A stretch of DNA of 29,175 nt from CAYVQE01 sp964633205 (GTDB taxonomy: Bacteria > Myxococcota > B64-G9), in the NCBI GenBank assembly GCA_964633205.1, contig CAZWFN010000071.1, forward strand, positions 1 to 29,175. The letters run 5' to 3'. A model generated the notes under the pieces. That model searched no databases and was not told where the DNA came from. It saw only the letters and a list, made by a program, of their open reading frames with translations. Every line of letters starts with the position of its first letter. The first letter of the stretch is position 1. Shown one piece after another: positions 1 through 8,107 of the stretch. The position numbers and the translations under genes are program-made.

Positions 1-159
1 GGGGAGGTCGAGCCGCCGAAGCCGAAGGCGAAGGCGGCGAGGGTGGGGGGTCCGGCGCGGATGCCTCCCCAATGGCCCGGGTGTCGGGGGGCGCTCGGTA
101 TACGTCATTTGCCGCAGCGCCTCTTGTGCCGTGCTGTTGGCGGCGCTAGACTGCCGCCC
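1..159. other. Left-edge leader region, no gene supported
   Basis: No separate coding region can be supported in this stretch. The reading frame of the next gene stays open to the window edge, but the extra residues are low-complexity (Pro/Lys/Ala, then Gly/Arg) and precede an obvious signal peptide, so they are most likely not translated with it. They could include the tail of a gene lying further left. The only regulatory signal I see is the candidate promoter at 124-152. Confidence 0.5.
124..152 (+). promoter_or_regulatory. Candidate sigma70-type promoter, possibly leaderless
   Basis: TTGTGC (124-129), a 17-bp spacer and TAGACT (147-152, 4/6 to consensus). A start point about 7 bp downstream would fall at the A of the ATG at 160. 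No Shine-Dalgarno sequence is visible before that ATG, so a leaderless mRNA is possible. The -35 is weak. Confidence 0.3.
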
Positions 160-1152
160 ATGACGGCCGCGGTGCAACTGCTCTGCCCGGCGCTGCTGCT
201 GGCCTGGATCGGCGCCGCCGCCGGCCCGGACGGCGACGGTGGTCGGGCCCGGCTGGCCGAGCGGGCGCTGCGGCTGGTCCGGCTGTGGCGCGGCCCGGCC
301 GCGCTGCGGGTGACCGAGCCGCGGCTGCAGCACATGACCCCCGCCCAGCGGCGCATCTTCCTGGCCGGGCTGCACCGGCGCCGGCCCCGCTTCGGCGACC
401 GGCTGCTGGCCGTCTCGGCCGCCATGCTGGACGTGCCCTATGCCCACTCGCCGCTGGGCGAGGGGGCCGGCCGGCAGCCGGATCCGGATCCGCTGATCCG
501 CTTCGACGCGGTCGACTGCACCACCTTCATCGAGCAGTGTCTGGCGCTGGCCCGCGCCCGCTCCCTGCCCGAAGCGCTCGGCTGGCTGCGGCGCATCCGC
601 TACCGCGACGGGCGCATGGCTTACCGCTGGCGCAAGCACTTCATGGAGGCGCAGTGGATCCCGGACAACCAGCGGAGCGGTTTCCTGACCGACATCACCG
701 CGGCGGTGGCCGGCGATCGGGTGCGCTGGGTGGAAAAACGGCTCGACGCCGCGGTCTGGCAGCGGCGGCGCCACCCGGAGAAGTGGCCGCAGCTGACCGC
801 GGCCCAGATTCCCAGCGGGGTCTTCCGGCTGCCCATCGTGCCGCTGGACGCAGTGCTCGAGCTGCAGCAGCGCATCCCGGCCGGCACCCTGGTCAACGTG
901 GTGCGGAGTGACTTCGCCAGCATGCCGACCCGGGTCACCCACCAGGGCCTGATGGTGGACTGCCCGGCCGGCCGCTGCCTGCGCCACGCCGGCCGGGCCG
1001 GCTACGCCCGGGTGGTCGACGAGCCGCTGGCCCATTTCGTGCGCCGCAACGCCGCCTACCGCAAGTGGCCGGTCGACGGCTTCAACCTGCAGCGCTTGCT
1101 GCCGGCGGGCGGCGAGCCGGGCCGGACTCTTGCACCCGGAGACGGCTCGTGA
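160..1152 (+). CDS. DUF1460 (NlpC/P60-like) exported cysteine amidase-like protein
   Basis: This 330-residue protein has a hydrophobic N-terminal signal-like segment (about residues 5-21) followed by a DUF1460 domain. DUF1460 proteins are papain-fold enzymes related to NlpC/P60 and are thought to act as N-acetylmuramoyl-L-alanine amidase-like cell-wall hydrolases. The sequence shows the expected nucleophile context VDCTTFIE (Cys120), the upstream dPLIRFDAVDC block, a candidate catalytic His in THQGL (His261), and a typical C-terminal segment ending in WPVDGFNLQRL. The ATG at 160 was chosen because it places the signal peptide at the N-terminus; the frame is open further upstream. Assignment to the family is firm, but the substrate (peptidoglycan) is inferred from the family. 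The stop lies 100 bp before the next gene. Confidence 0.85.
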   Translation: MTAAVQLLCPALLLAWIGAAAGPDGDGGRARLAERALRLVRLWRGPAALRVTEPRLQHMTPAQRRIFLAGLHRRRPRFGDRLLAVSAAMLDVPYAHSPLGEGAGRQPDPDPLIRFDAVDCTTFIEQCLALARARSLPEALGWLRRIRYRDGRMAYRWRKHFMEAQWIPDNQRSGFLTDITAAVAGDRVRWVEKRLDAAVWQRRRHPEKWPQLTAAQIPSGVFRLPIVPLDAVLELQQRIPAGTLVNVVRSDFASMPTRVTHQGLMVDCPAGRCLRHAGRAGYARVVDEPLAHFVRRNAAYRKWPVDGFNLQRLLPAGGEPGRTLAPGDGS

Positions 1153-1252
1153 TACATGTAGGATAGAGTCTCTACAGGTCGCGGCTGGGCCGCGCTGGGA
1201 CTCCGGGTGGCACGGGCTTCGCGATCCCTTGCAGCAACGGCCGGAGGGAACG

Positions 1253-3184
1253 GTGTTCAAGCTGATCATCGAGGACGACGAAGGCCACACCACCGTAGTG
1301 CCCCTGGCCAAGGAAGAGATCACCATCGGCCGCAAAGAGGGCAACACCATCCGCTTGACCGAGCGCAACGTCTCGCGCCACCACGCCCGCCTGATCCGGT
1401 CCAACGGCACCGTGTTCATCGAGGACCTGGACTCCTACAACGGCGTCAAGGTCAACGGCGGCCGCATCAGCGCCCGGACCACCATCCGCGAGGGCGATCT
1501 GGTCGAGATCGGCGACTACCACCTGGCCCTGCAGCAGGTCCAGGACACGGCCGTGCCCCCGGCCGAGGCCCCGCAGAGCCAGCCGCCGCCGATCAAGTCC
1601 GGCGGTCAGGCCGCCGAGGCCCCGGCGCCGACCACCAGCGACGGCGGCACCGCGGTGTTGCGGCTGCCGCTGGAGGACAAGAAGGCCGAGCCCGGCCGGG
1701 CGCGGCCGATCACCGAGGGCCAGGCCGCCCGGCTGGTGGTCACCACCACCGATCTGGCCGGGCAGGTCTTCGACCTCAAACGCACCGAGCTGACCCTGGG
1801 CCGCACCGAGGAGAACGACATCCAGCTGCCCCACCGCTCGGTCTCCAGCCGGCACGCCAAGATCGTGCACGACGGGGGGGTCTACCGCATCATCGACCTC
1901 GACTCGGCCAACGGGGTGCTGGTCAACGGCGAGGAGTACGCCCGGGTCGACGTGCGCAAGGGCGACGTGATCGAGCTCGGCCACGTCAAGCTGCGCTACC
2001 TGGCCCCGGGCGACGACGTGCAGACCGCGCTGGCCGCGGCCAACCAGGCAGCGGCTGGCGACGCCGTGGCCGCGGCGGCCCCGGTCCCGGACGCGGCCCC
2101 GGCCCCGGCCCGGCCCATGGTCGACGCCAGCCTGTCCGAGTCCCGCACGGCCGGCGGCGGGCTGGGCAAGTGGCTGCTCATCGGCACGCTGGCGGTGTTG
2201 CTGCTGGGCGGCGGCGGTTTCGCCATTCACCACTTCTCGGGCGGCGGCGATGCGGCCGAGCCGGCCGGTGAGCCGGGCGCCGGGACGGGGGCGGTGGCCG
2301 GCCCGGCCGAGCAGCCCGGCGACGGACCGGCGGCGCCCGAGTCGCCGCCCGACGAGCAGGGCGCGGCCACGGCCGAGAGCGAGGCCCAGGATTACTTCGA
2401 GCAGGCCATGGCCCAGATGAAGAACAAGGAGTGGGACCTGGCCGAGCAGGCGCTGCGCTCGTGCATCAAGCTCGACCCGGCGCACAAGGCCTGCCAGCAG
2501 ATGCTGGACAAGGTGCTGCGCGAGAAGGAAGCCGGCACCCTGCTGGCCGAGGCCAACAAGGCCATCGAGCGCAAGGAATGGGACCAGGCGCTGGAGTTGA
2601 TCGCCGAGGTTCCGGAAGCCACCCAGGCCTACAAGCTGGCCGCGGGCAAGCGCACCGAGGTCATCAAGAAGTACCGTGGCTTGCACCTCAACCGGGCCAA
2701 CCAGCTGGAGCAGGCCGGCAAGCTCAGGGGCGCGGTCGAGGAGTACGACAAGGTCTTGGCGGTCGACCCGGACAACTACCTGGCCAAGTCCAAGCGCGAC
2801 AAGCTCCAGCGCCGCATCGCCGCCGTGGCCCGCAAGCCGCGGCCGCCGCGTGGCGGCAAGGGGGCCGAGGGCGGCCACGATCGGCGCTTGGGTCACGGCG
2901 GCGGCGGCTCGCGCCAGGAGCGCTCGGCCGAGCTGCGAGGCCAGGGCGTCGAGGCCTACAAGCGCAAGCAGTACAGCAAGGCCATCTCGCTCTACAAGAA
3001 GGCCCTGCGCGTCTACCCGCGCGACTACGAGCTGCACCGGCTGCTGGGCTCGGCCTACGCCATGCAGGGCAACCGCAAGCAGGCCTACCACCAGTACAAA
3101 AAGTACGTCAAGCTCTGCCCCAAGTGCATGTACACCCCGGCCGTGCGCAAATTCCTGGCCGACTACGAAAACCTGCAAGAGTAG
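1253..3184 (+). CDS. Double-FHA, single-TM, TPR-repeat protein
   Basis: This 643-residue protein begins at a GTG preceded by GGAGGGA (1243-1249). FHA domain 1 (about residues 1-95) shows GR (26-27), SRHH (41-44) and NG (63-64, 68-69). FHA domain 2 (about 160-255) shows GRTEEND, SSRHAK and ANGVLVNG. Both therefore keep the phosphothreonine-binding signature. A Pro/Ala linker leads to one membrane helix (303-326), an acidic Pro/Gly-rich linker, and then TPR-type helical repeats (about 380-643) interrupted by a basic, Gly-rich stretch near residues 525-560. The likely topology is FHA in the cytoplasm and TPR in the periplasm. The inferred role is linking Ser/Thr-kinase phosphorylation to an envelope protein assembly; the partner is unknown. 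No kinase is encoded nearby. Confidence 0.88.
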   Translation: MFKLIIEDDEGHTTVVPLAKEEITIGRKEGNTIRLTERNVSRHHARLIRSNGTVFIEDLDSYNGVKVNGGRISARTTIREGDLVEIGDYHLALQQVQDTAVPPAEAPQSQPPPIKSGGQAAEAPAPTTSDGGTAVLRLPLEDKKAEPGRARPITEGQAARLVVTTTDLAGQVFDLKRTELTLGRTEENDIQLPHRSVSSRHAKIVHDGGVYRIIDLDSANGVLVNGEEYARVDVRKGDVIELGHVKLRYLAPGDDVQTALAAANQAAAGDAVAAAAPVPDAAPAPARPMVDASLSESRTAGGGLGKWLLIGTLAVLLLGGGGFAIHHFSGGGDAAEPAGEPGAGTGAVAGPAEQPGDGPAAPESPPDEQGAATAESEAQDYFEQAMAQMKNKEWDLAEQALRSCIKLDPAHKACQQMLDKVLREKEAGTLLAEANKAIERKEWDQALELIAEVPEATQAYKLAAGKRTEVIKKYRGLHLNRANQLEQAGKLRGAVEEYDKVLAVDPDNYLAKSKRDKLQRRIAAVARKPRPPRGGKGAEGGHDRRLGHGGGGSRQERSAELRGQGVEAYKRKQYSKAISLYKKALRVYPRDYELHRLLGSAYAMQGNRKQAYHQYKKYVKLCPKCMYTPAVRKFLADYENLQE

Positions 3185-3278
3185 CCGGACCGTTCAGGGC
3201 CGGCTGGCGATACCCCCTATCGGAGGGTGTCGACAAATCCCAAATGACTTCGGCTGAACGAACCGGCGGCCGGCGCGG
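3185..3278. other. Convergent intergenic gap
   Basis: This is the 94-bp space between two convergent genes. It holds a short 5-bp hairpin (CGATA/TATCG, near 3208-3222) but no U-tract, so I cannot point to an intrinsic terminator. Confidence 0.5.
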
Positions 3279-4664
3279 CTACAGGGCTTGTAGCAGCTCG
3301 GCCGGCGACGGCGGGCCGGAGCGCGCCAGCGCCACCCGGGCGCTCAGCGCCGTGCCCAGGTGGCGGCCGAGCATCTCGAGCAACTGCCGGTCGGTCAGGC
3401 CCAGGGCGGGCTTCTGCTCGAACAGGCGGAAGATGCCGATCGCTCCCAGCGGCCGCTGCCCGGCGCTCAGGCCGGCGGCGGCCAGCAGCTGCAGGCCGCT
3501 GGCGCCCAGCGGCTGGGGCGGGGCCGGCAGCAGCACCCGGCGCTGCTCCAGGGCCTCGAGCAGCGGGCCCTCCAGCGGCATGGCTGCGGCCAGTCGTTCG
3601 GGCAGCCCGCTGCTGGCCACCGTGACCAGCCGGCCGCCGTCGGCCGGGCCGACGAAGATGCCGTAGCCGGCCGCTCCGATCAGATCGCGCAGCACGTCGC
3701 AGCCGGCGGCGATCACCGCCGCCGGCGAGTCCGCCGCGCACAGGCCCTCGGCCACCGCCACCAGGGCCGACAGGCGCAGGTGGTCGCGCTGCATCTCGTC
3801 CATGGCGGTCTGCAGCTCCACGCAGTCGCGGCTCAGCGAACTCAGCCGGGCATCCTCGCTGGCCCCGGCGCCGCCGGCGACCGTCTCCGGCGCGGCCGCC
3901 GCCGCCGCGGCTTCCGTGTCCGCGTCCACCTGCAGGCTGATCCGGCCGAGCTGCCCGGTCACCTCCTGCTCGGGCAGCTTCTGGCCGGCGACCAAGGCGT
4001 CGATGACCTTGGTGCTGGCCGGGTCGACGTGGATGAACGACACGCCCACCCCGGCCGGCCCGCGCCCACCGCCGCCCTCGCTGCGCACCACCCGGCCGTA
4101 GGCCAGCACCGGCCGCTCGTCGAACGGCGGTGGCAGCGAGAAGGTCAGCCGCAGCCGCGAGCCGACAGCCAGCGGCTCGTCCATCTCGATGAACACGCCC
4201 GAGCGGCTGATGTCGCGGGCGTACTCGATGAAGATGCCCTGGAAGTCCTCGAACGAGACCTGCATCGAGGCCGGTACCCGCGGGTAGCGGCGCCGGTCGG
4301 CCCCGCCCAGCAGGCCCTCGACCTTGCGCACCAGGGTGGCGTCGTCGAGCGGCTTGGTCAGAAAGTCGTCGCAGCCGGCCTGCACCGCTCGGCGGACGTC
4401 GTCGTCGCGGGCCGACGAGGCCACCATGATGATCGGCAGGCTGCGCAGCGCCGGGTCGGACTTGATGGCGGCGCAGACCTCGTGGCCGTTCATGCCCGGC
4501 ATGTGGTAGTCGAGCAGGACCAGGTCCGGCGGATCGTTGCGTATGCGTTCCAGCGCCTCTTCGCCGCTGGCCGCCTCCTCGATGGCGTAGCCGAGCCAGC
4601 CCAGGGCGCTGGCTTCCATGTGGCGGAAGAGCTTGACGTCGTCGACCACCAGGATCCGGGTCAT
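3279..4664 (-). CDS. Response regulator: receiver-PilZ-GAF
   Basis: This 461-residue protein has three domains. The N-terminal receiver (1-118) keeps all phosphorylation residues: the acidic pair D8/D9, phospho-acceptor D52 in LLDYHMPG, S83/S84, and K104 in LTKP. A PilZ domain (about 122-230) carries RxxxR (R125-R129) and DxSxxG (D151, S153, G156), the c-di-GMP-binding signature, in the form common in myxobacterial paralogues. A coiled-coil-like stretch (about 265-295) leads to a GAF-like domain (about 295-450). There is no DNA-binding or enzymatic output domain. A GGAG sits 6 bases before the ATG. The likely role is integrating phosphorelay and c-di-GMP signals, for example in motility control; that role is inferred. 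No cognate histidine kinase lies in the window. Confidence 0.88.
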   Translation of the reverse strand: MTRILVVDDVKLFRHMEASALGWLGYAIEEAASGEEALERIRNDPPDLVLLDYHMPGMNGHEVCAAIKSDPALRSLPIIMVASSARDDDVRRAVQAGCDDFLTKPLDDATLVRKVEGLLGGADRRRYPRVPASMQVSFEDFQGIFIEYARDISRSGVFIEMDEPLAVGSRLRLTFSLPPPFDERPVLAYGRVVRSEGGGGRGPAGVGVSFIHVDPASTKVIDALVAGQKLPEQEVTGQLGRISLQVDADTEAAAAAAAPETVAGGAGASEDARLSSLSRDCVELQTAMDEMQRDHLRLSALVAVAEGLCAADSPAAVIAAGCDVLRDLIGAAGYGIFVGPADGGRLVTVASSGLPERLAAAMPLEGPLLEALEQRRVLLPAPPQPLGASGLQLLAAAGLSAGQRPLGAIGIFRLFEQKPALGLTDRQLLEMLGRHLGTALSARVALARSGPPSPAELLQAL

Positions 4665-4815
4665 CGCTGACTCCGACGATTCAGCACAGAAGGCCCCGCT
4701 GCCGGCGCACCGCGCACCGGTTCGATGATTGGTTGCGGCCCCAGCTTAGGGGCAGCCATGGGCGATTGCAACCGCTTTCTGGGTGGTTGCGCTGGGTAGA
4801 GCGGTCTCGCCGCAC

Positions 4816-4845
4816 TTGACGGTCATTAAATTCCAGTGCTAACAT
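4816..4845 (+). promoter_or_regulatory. Strong candidate promoter with extended -10
   Basis: TTGACG (4816-4821, 5/6 to the -35 consensus), an 18-bp spacer, then TGC-TAACAT (4837-4845), an extended -10 element. The start point would be near 4852, giving a leader of about 38 bases before the ATG at 4890. The -10 is overlapped by the inverted repeat at 4833-4858. Confidence 0.6.
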
Positions 4846-4858
4846 GAATTGGCACTGG
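4833..4858. promoter_or_regulatory. Inverted repeat over -10/+1, candidate operator
   Basis: CCAGTGC (4833-4839) and GCACTGG (4852-4858) form a perfect 7-bp inverted repeat with a 12-bp spacer, covering the -10 and predicted start point. This position is typical of a repressor operator. The downstream gene encodes an XRE-type DNA-binding protein, so autoregulation is a reasonable inference. Direct binding is not shown by sequence. Confidence 0.45.
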
Positions 4859-4889
4859 CAAGCGAACCGCCGTGCCGGAGGGGGGCGCC

Positions 4890-5492
4890 ATGAAGAGCCG
4901 GGCCGTCGAGATTCTCGTAATCGATGACGATCCCGAGCACATCGAGATCATCGAGCACATCCTGGGCCGCCGGGGCTATCGGGTGACCGCGGCCACCACC
5001 GCCGAGCGGGGCCTGGCCCTGGTGGCGGACGGCAACTACCATGTGCTGGTGCTGGACATGCGGCTGCCCGACCGCGACGGCATCGAGGTGCTGCGCCAGA
5101 TCCGCAGCCGCGACGGCGACCTGGCGGTGATCGTGCTGACCGGCTACCCGTCGGTGGAGACGGCGGTGGCCTCGCTCAAGGGCGGCGTCAGCGACTACGT
5201 GGAAAAGCCCATCGATCCCGAGCGGCTGCTGGCAGCGGTGGCCAAGGTGGTCGAGCAGAAGGGCCTGCTGCGCGATCCGGAGCAGGGCTTGCTGTATTCG
5301 GTCGGCACCAAGGTGCGCGCCGAGCGCAAGGCCCAGGGCCTGACGCTGAAGCAGGTGGCCCGGCGCACCGGGCTGTCGGTCAGCCTGTTGAGCCAGATCG
5401 AGCGGGCCGAGTCGTCGGCCTCGGTGGCCAGCCTGTACAAGATCGCCTCGGCCCTGGGCACCTCGCTGGAAAAGATCTTCGCCGGCTTCTGA
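4890..5492 (+). CDS. Receiver-XRE (HTH_3) fusion response regulator
   Basis: This 200-residue protein has an N-terminal receiver (about 7-122) with D12-D14 acidic residues, phospho-acceptor D56 in VLDMRLP, T84 in LTGYP and K106 in VEKP, all intact. A short linker leads to a Cro/C1-type helix-turn-helix (about 138-197) with the family pattern LTLKQVARRTGLSVSLLSQIE. Most response regulators carry OmpR, NarL or Fis-type outputs, so an XRE output is less common. The ATG at 4890 is preceded by GGAGG (4877-4881); a GTG at 4872 is in frame but has no ribosome site. The gene is transcribed alone between its own promoter and the terminator at 5508-5537. Its targets are unknown; the repeat at 4833-4858 is a candidate. 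Confidence 0.9.
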   Translation: MKSRAVEILVIDDDPEHIEIIEHILGRRGYRVTAATTAERGLALVADGNYHVLVLDMRLPDRDGIEVLRQIRSRDGDLAVIVLTGYPSVETAVASLKGGVSDYVEKPIDPERLLAAVAKVVEQKGLLRDPEQGLLYSVGTKVRAERKAQGLTLKQVARRTGLSVSLLSQIERAESSASVASLYKIASALGTSLEKIFAGF

Positions 5493-5507
5493 ACCGGCCG
5501 CAACGAA

Positions 5508-5537
5508 AAAGGGCTCCCCCCGGAGGGGGAGCCCTTT
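5508..5537. terminator. Bidirectional intrinsic terminator
   Basis: AAAGGGCTCCCCC (5508-5520) pairs perfectly with GGGGGAGCCCTTT (5525-5537) around a 4-base CGGA loop, a 13-bp stem. The minus strand reads on through TTTTTC, and the plus strand ends TTTGTCTCTTT. It sits between the convergent stops at 5492 and 5563 and can serve both genes. Confidence 0.9.
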
Positions 5538-5562
5538 GTCTCTTTCTACTGCTGCTGGACCC

Positions 5563-8046
5563 TTACGGCTGGCAGGTATCCCCCTCCGGGATGCACTGCA
5601 TGTCGCCTTCGCCCACGTCGGTGCAGGTGGCTCCATCCGGACACTCGTCGCCGTTGGGGCACGGCAGGGTGCAGTAGGTCTCCCCGGCCACCGCCTCGGA
5701 GGCGCGGCAGATGGCGTCGCCGGCGCACTCGGCGCTGTCGAGGCACAGCGAGCAAAGCGGCGAGAGGTCGCCCGGTTCCACGCAGGCGGTGCCGTACTGC
5801 TCGCCGCCCAGGCCGATGTAGGTGCACTCCATGGACTGCTCGTTGACCGTGTAGGCGGCGCAGTCTTCGTTGGTGGCGCAGACCGCCGAGCAGTAGCCGG
5901 CGTTGAGGCACAGGTCGTTGAAGCACGGGGTCTGCTCGTCGCAGGCCTCGCCCGGCCCGGCACCGTCGGCCACGCCCTCGAGGCAGATGGCCTCGACCGG
6001 CTGGTTGGGCGGCGCGGCAAAAATGCAGGCCTCGGTCGCCTCGATGCAGTCGGCCTCGTTGGTGCAGGGGGTGCCGCTGCCCGGGGCCTCGACGCAGGCG
6101 CCGACCGCCTCGTCCGAGCCCTGGAACTGCAGCCCGCCGCACATCCAGCCGTCGGGGCAGTCCTCGTGCATCTCGCACGGGGTCGAGCACCAGCCGTCCT
6201 CTTCGCCCTGGCTGACCAGGCACAGATCGCTGTAGCACGGCGGCATGCCCTCGCCGCAGGTGTCGCCCACGTCGCCGCACTCGGCGCCGGCCGGATCGCA
6301 GGTCTGCTCCAGGCACAGCGATTCGATCTCGCCGCTGGGGTTCTGGTTGTAGAAGCAGGCCTCGCCGGCGGTGGCGCAATCGGCGTCGCCGCCGCAAGGA
6401 TCGCCGCTGCCCGGGGCCGGTGAGCAGGCGCCGTAGACGTCCGGGTCACCCTGGAACTGCAGCCCGCCACAGAGGAAGCCATCCGGGCAGTCGGCGGCGG
6501 TCTCGCAGACCGCGCTGCACCAGGAGTTGGTGCCGTCGGTCAGGCACAGGTCGTTGTAGCACGGCGGCATGCCCTGGCCGCACTCCTCGCCCACGTAGGA
6601 GCAGTTGTCGCCCTCGGGGTCGCAGATCTCGGTGGCGCACAGCGACTCGACGCCGCCCTCCGGCGAGGCGATGTAGTTGCAGGCCTCGCCCTCGATGCAG
6701 TCCGGGTCGCCGCCGCAGGCGTCGCCCGAGCCGTCGAAGTTGACGCAGGCGCCGGTGCTCTGGGTCTCGCTGACGCCCAGCATGCCGCAGATCATGCCCT
6801 CGGAGCAGTCGGCGTGGGCATCGCACAGCGCCGAGCACCAGCCCTCGTCCGAGCCCTGGCTGACCAGGCACAGGCCGGTGAAGCACGGATCCATGTCCTG
6901 GCCGCAGGCCTCGCCCGGGCCGGCGCAGCCGTCGGCGGCCGGGTCGCAGCCCCAGGTGGTGCACATCTTGTCGACCGTGTCGCTCTCGGGCGGCAGGTTG
7001 TAGCTGCAGATCTCGCCGGCCGGGCAGTCGGCGTTGCCGCCGCAGTCGTCGAGCGAGCCTTCCATCCAGATGCACATGCCGATCGAGGCCATTTCATCGC
7101 CAGCCTCGTCCATCTGGAAGTTGACCGTGCCGCAGACCATGTTGTCCGGGCAGTCGGCCTCGAACTCGCAGACCGCGCTGCAGTGGTCGTTCATGCAGTA
7201 GAAGCCGGCGCAGCGCTGCTCCTGCGGCAGGTCGTTGGGGTTGTCCTCGTCGTTGCACTCGGCGCCGATGGGCAGGTCGCCGAGCTGGCCGCAGGTGCCC
7301 TCCAGATCCGTCTCGTCGGGCGTGGGCATGGGGAAGCAGACGTCGTCGCCCTCGCAGTCCAGGCTGCTGTCGCAAGGTGTCTCGCCGCCGCCCAGGCAGT
7401 AGGTGACCCCGCCCGAGATGGGCTGGCAGGTGAACAGATCGTCGGGATCCTCGGGATTCTCGCAGTCGTTGCAATCGGCGTCGGTGGTGCACTCGTGGGC
7501 GCAGACCGCGTTGGGATCGTCGGGCCCGGTGCTCAGGCAGGCCTGGCTGGGATCGCAGGCCGAGTCCATCTGGCAGGCGCAGGAGGCGCCGCACATGCCG
7601 GACTGATCGCCGCAGGAGCAGCCCTCGCCGATCTTCATGCAGATGAAGTAGTCGCCGCCCACGTCCACGCAGCACATCTCGGCGTCGTCGGTGCCGTAGT
7701 TGACGCAGGCGTCGTTGCCCTGGCAGTCGCGCAGCGAGCAGTAGCCGGTGTCCTGGCCGGTGTACTTCAGGCACCAACCGCTCTGGCAGTCGCCGCTGTC
7801 GGTGCACTCCTCGCCGGTGCGCTTTTTCCCGGTGTCGTCTTCCACGCAGATCATGTTCTCTTCGTGGTAGCCCTCGTCGCAGACGCATACCGCCTCGCCG
7901 CTGGAGTCATCGCACTCGCCGTGGTCGCCGCAGGTGATGCCCTCGCAGGACTCCAGCGGATCCTCACTGGTGGGACAGCCGGCCACCAGCAGGCCCAGCG
8001 CGGCCAGGCCGCCGGCGATCAGAAAGCTACAATTGTTCAACTTCAT
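5563..8046 (-). CDS. Cys-rich multi-repeat surface lipoprotein with EGF-like module
   Basis: This 827-residue protein starts with a lipoprotein signal ending LLVAGC (Cys24). An EGF-like module follows (about 34-69: six cysteines in CxxxxC...CxC..GY...C order). The rest is almost entirely Asp/Glu/Gly-rich with very frequent cysteines and no recognisable enzyme domain. From residue 330 a module of about 109 residues is repeated four times (starts at 330, 439, 546, 656; spacings 109, 107, 110), each opening GS-x-x-x-C and containing CPDG-M-CGG and PC-DLCL segments. An AAAGGAG ribosome site lies 9 bases before the ATG. It is divergent from the secreted protein at 8275 and has a near-consensus promoter. 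It is probably an exported, disulphide-rich structural or adhesive protein; no function can be assigned. Confidence 0.85.
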   Translation of the reverse strand: MKLNNCSFLIAGGLAALGLLVAGCPTSEDPLESCEGITCGDHGECDDSSGEAVCVCDEGYHEENMICVEDDTGKKRTGEECTDSGDCQSGWCLKYTGQDTGYCSLRDCQGNDACVNYGTDDAEMCCVDVGGDYFICMKIGEGCSCGDQSGMCGASCACQMDSACDPSQACLSTGPDDPNAVCAHECTTDADCNDCENPEDPDDLFTCQPISGGVTYCLGGGETPCDSSLDCEGDDVCFPMPTPDETDLEGTCGQLGDLPIGAECNDEDNPNDLPQEQRCAGFYCMNDHCSAVCEFEADCPDNMVCGTVNFQMDEAGDEMASIGMCIWMEGSLDDCGGNADCPAGEICSYNLPPESDTVDKMCTTWGCDPAADGCAGPGEACGQDMDPCFTGLCLVSQGSDEGWCSALCDAHADCSEGMICGMLGVSETQSTGACVNFDGSGDACGGDPDCIEGEACNYIASPEGGVESLCATEICDPEGDNCSYVGEECGQGMPPCYNDLCLTDGTNSWCSAVCETAADCPDGFLCGGLQFQGDPDVYGACSPAPGSGDPCGGDADCATAGEACFYNQNPSGEIESLCLEQTCDPAGAECGDVGDTCGEGMPPCYSDLCLVSQGEEDGWCSTPCEMHEDCPDGWMCGGLQFQGSDEAVGACVEAPGSGTPCTNEADCIEATEACIFAAPPNQPVEAICLEGVADGAGPGEACDEQTPCFNDLCLNAGYCSAVCATNEDCAAYTVNEQSMECTYIGLGGEQYGTACVEPGDLSPLCSLCLDSAECAGDAICRASEAVAGETYCTLPCPNGDECPDGATCTDVGEGDMQCIPEGDTCQP

Positions 8047-8107
8047 CGATACAACTCCTTTCAAACCAGGCACCTCGTTGATGGTTCGCCTCTCCAAGGG
8101 ACAGCCC

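Larger units (their letters stand above)
4665..4889. other. Divergent intergenic regulatory region
   Basis: This 225-bp region between two divergent response-regulator genes has markedly lower GC than the flanking genes near its right end. It holds the promoter and inverted repeat listed separately, and three copies of GGTTGC (4731-4736 +, 4768-4773 -, 4785-4790 +). It also holds a GCCCC/GGGGC hairpin near 4738-4752. No gene is visible in it. Confidence 0.5.

Noticed and set aside
1172..3178. Long minus-strand open frame opposite the FHA-TPR gene
   Set aside because: It mirrors the codon pattern of a clear plus-strand gene and its product is low-complexity Leu/Val/Gly/Asp with no domain. This is common in 70% GC DNA.
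3191..3260. CGTTCAG/CTGAACG inverted repeat between convergent genes
   Set aside because: Arms of only 7 bp with a 56-bp spacer and no U-tract; likely chance.
4731..4791. Three GGTTGC copies in the 4665-4889 region as an operator array
   Set aside because: Only a hexamer, mixed orientation and uneven spacing; too weak to call.
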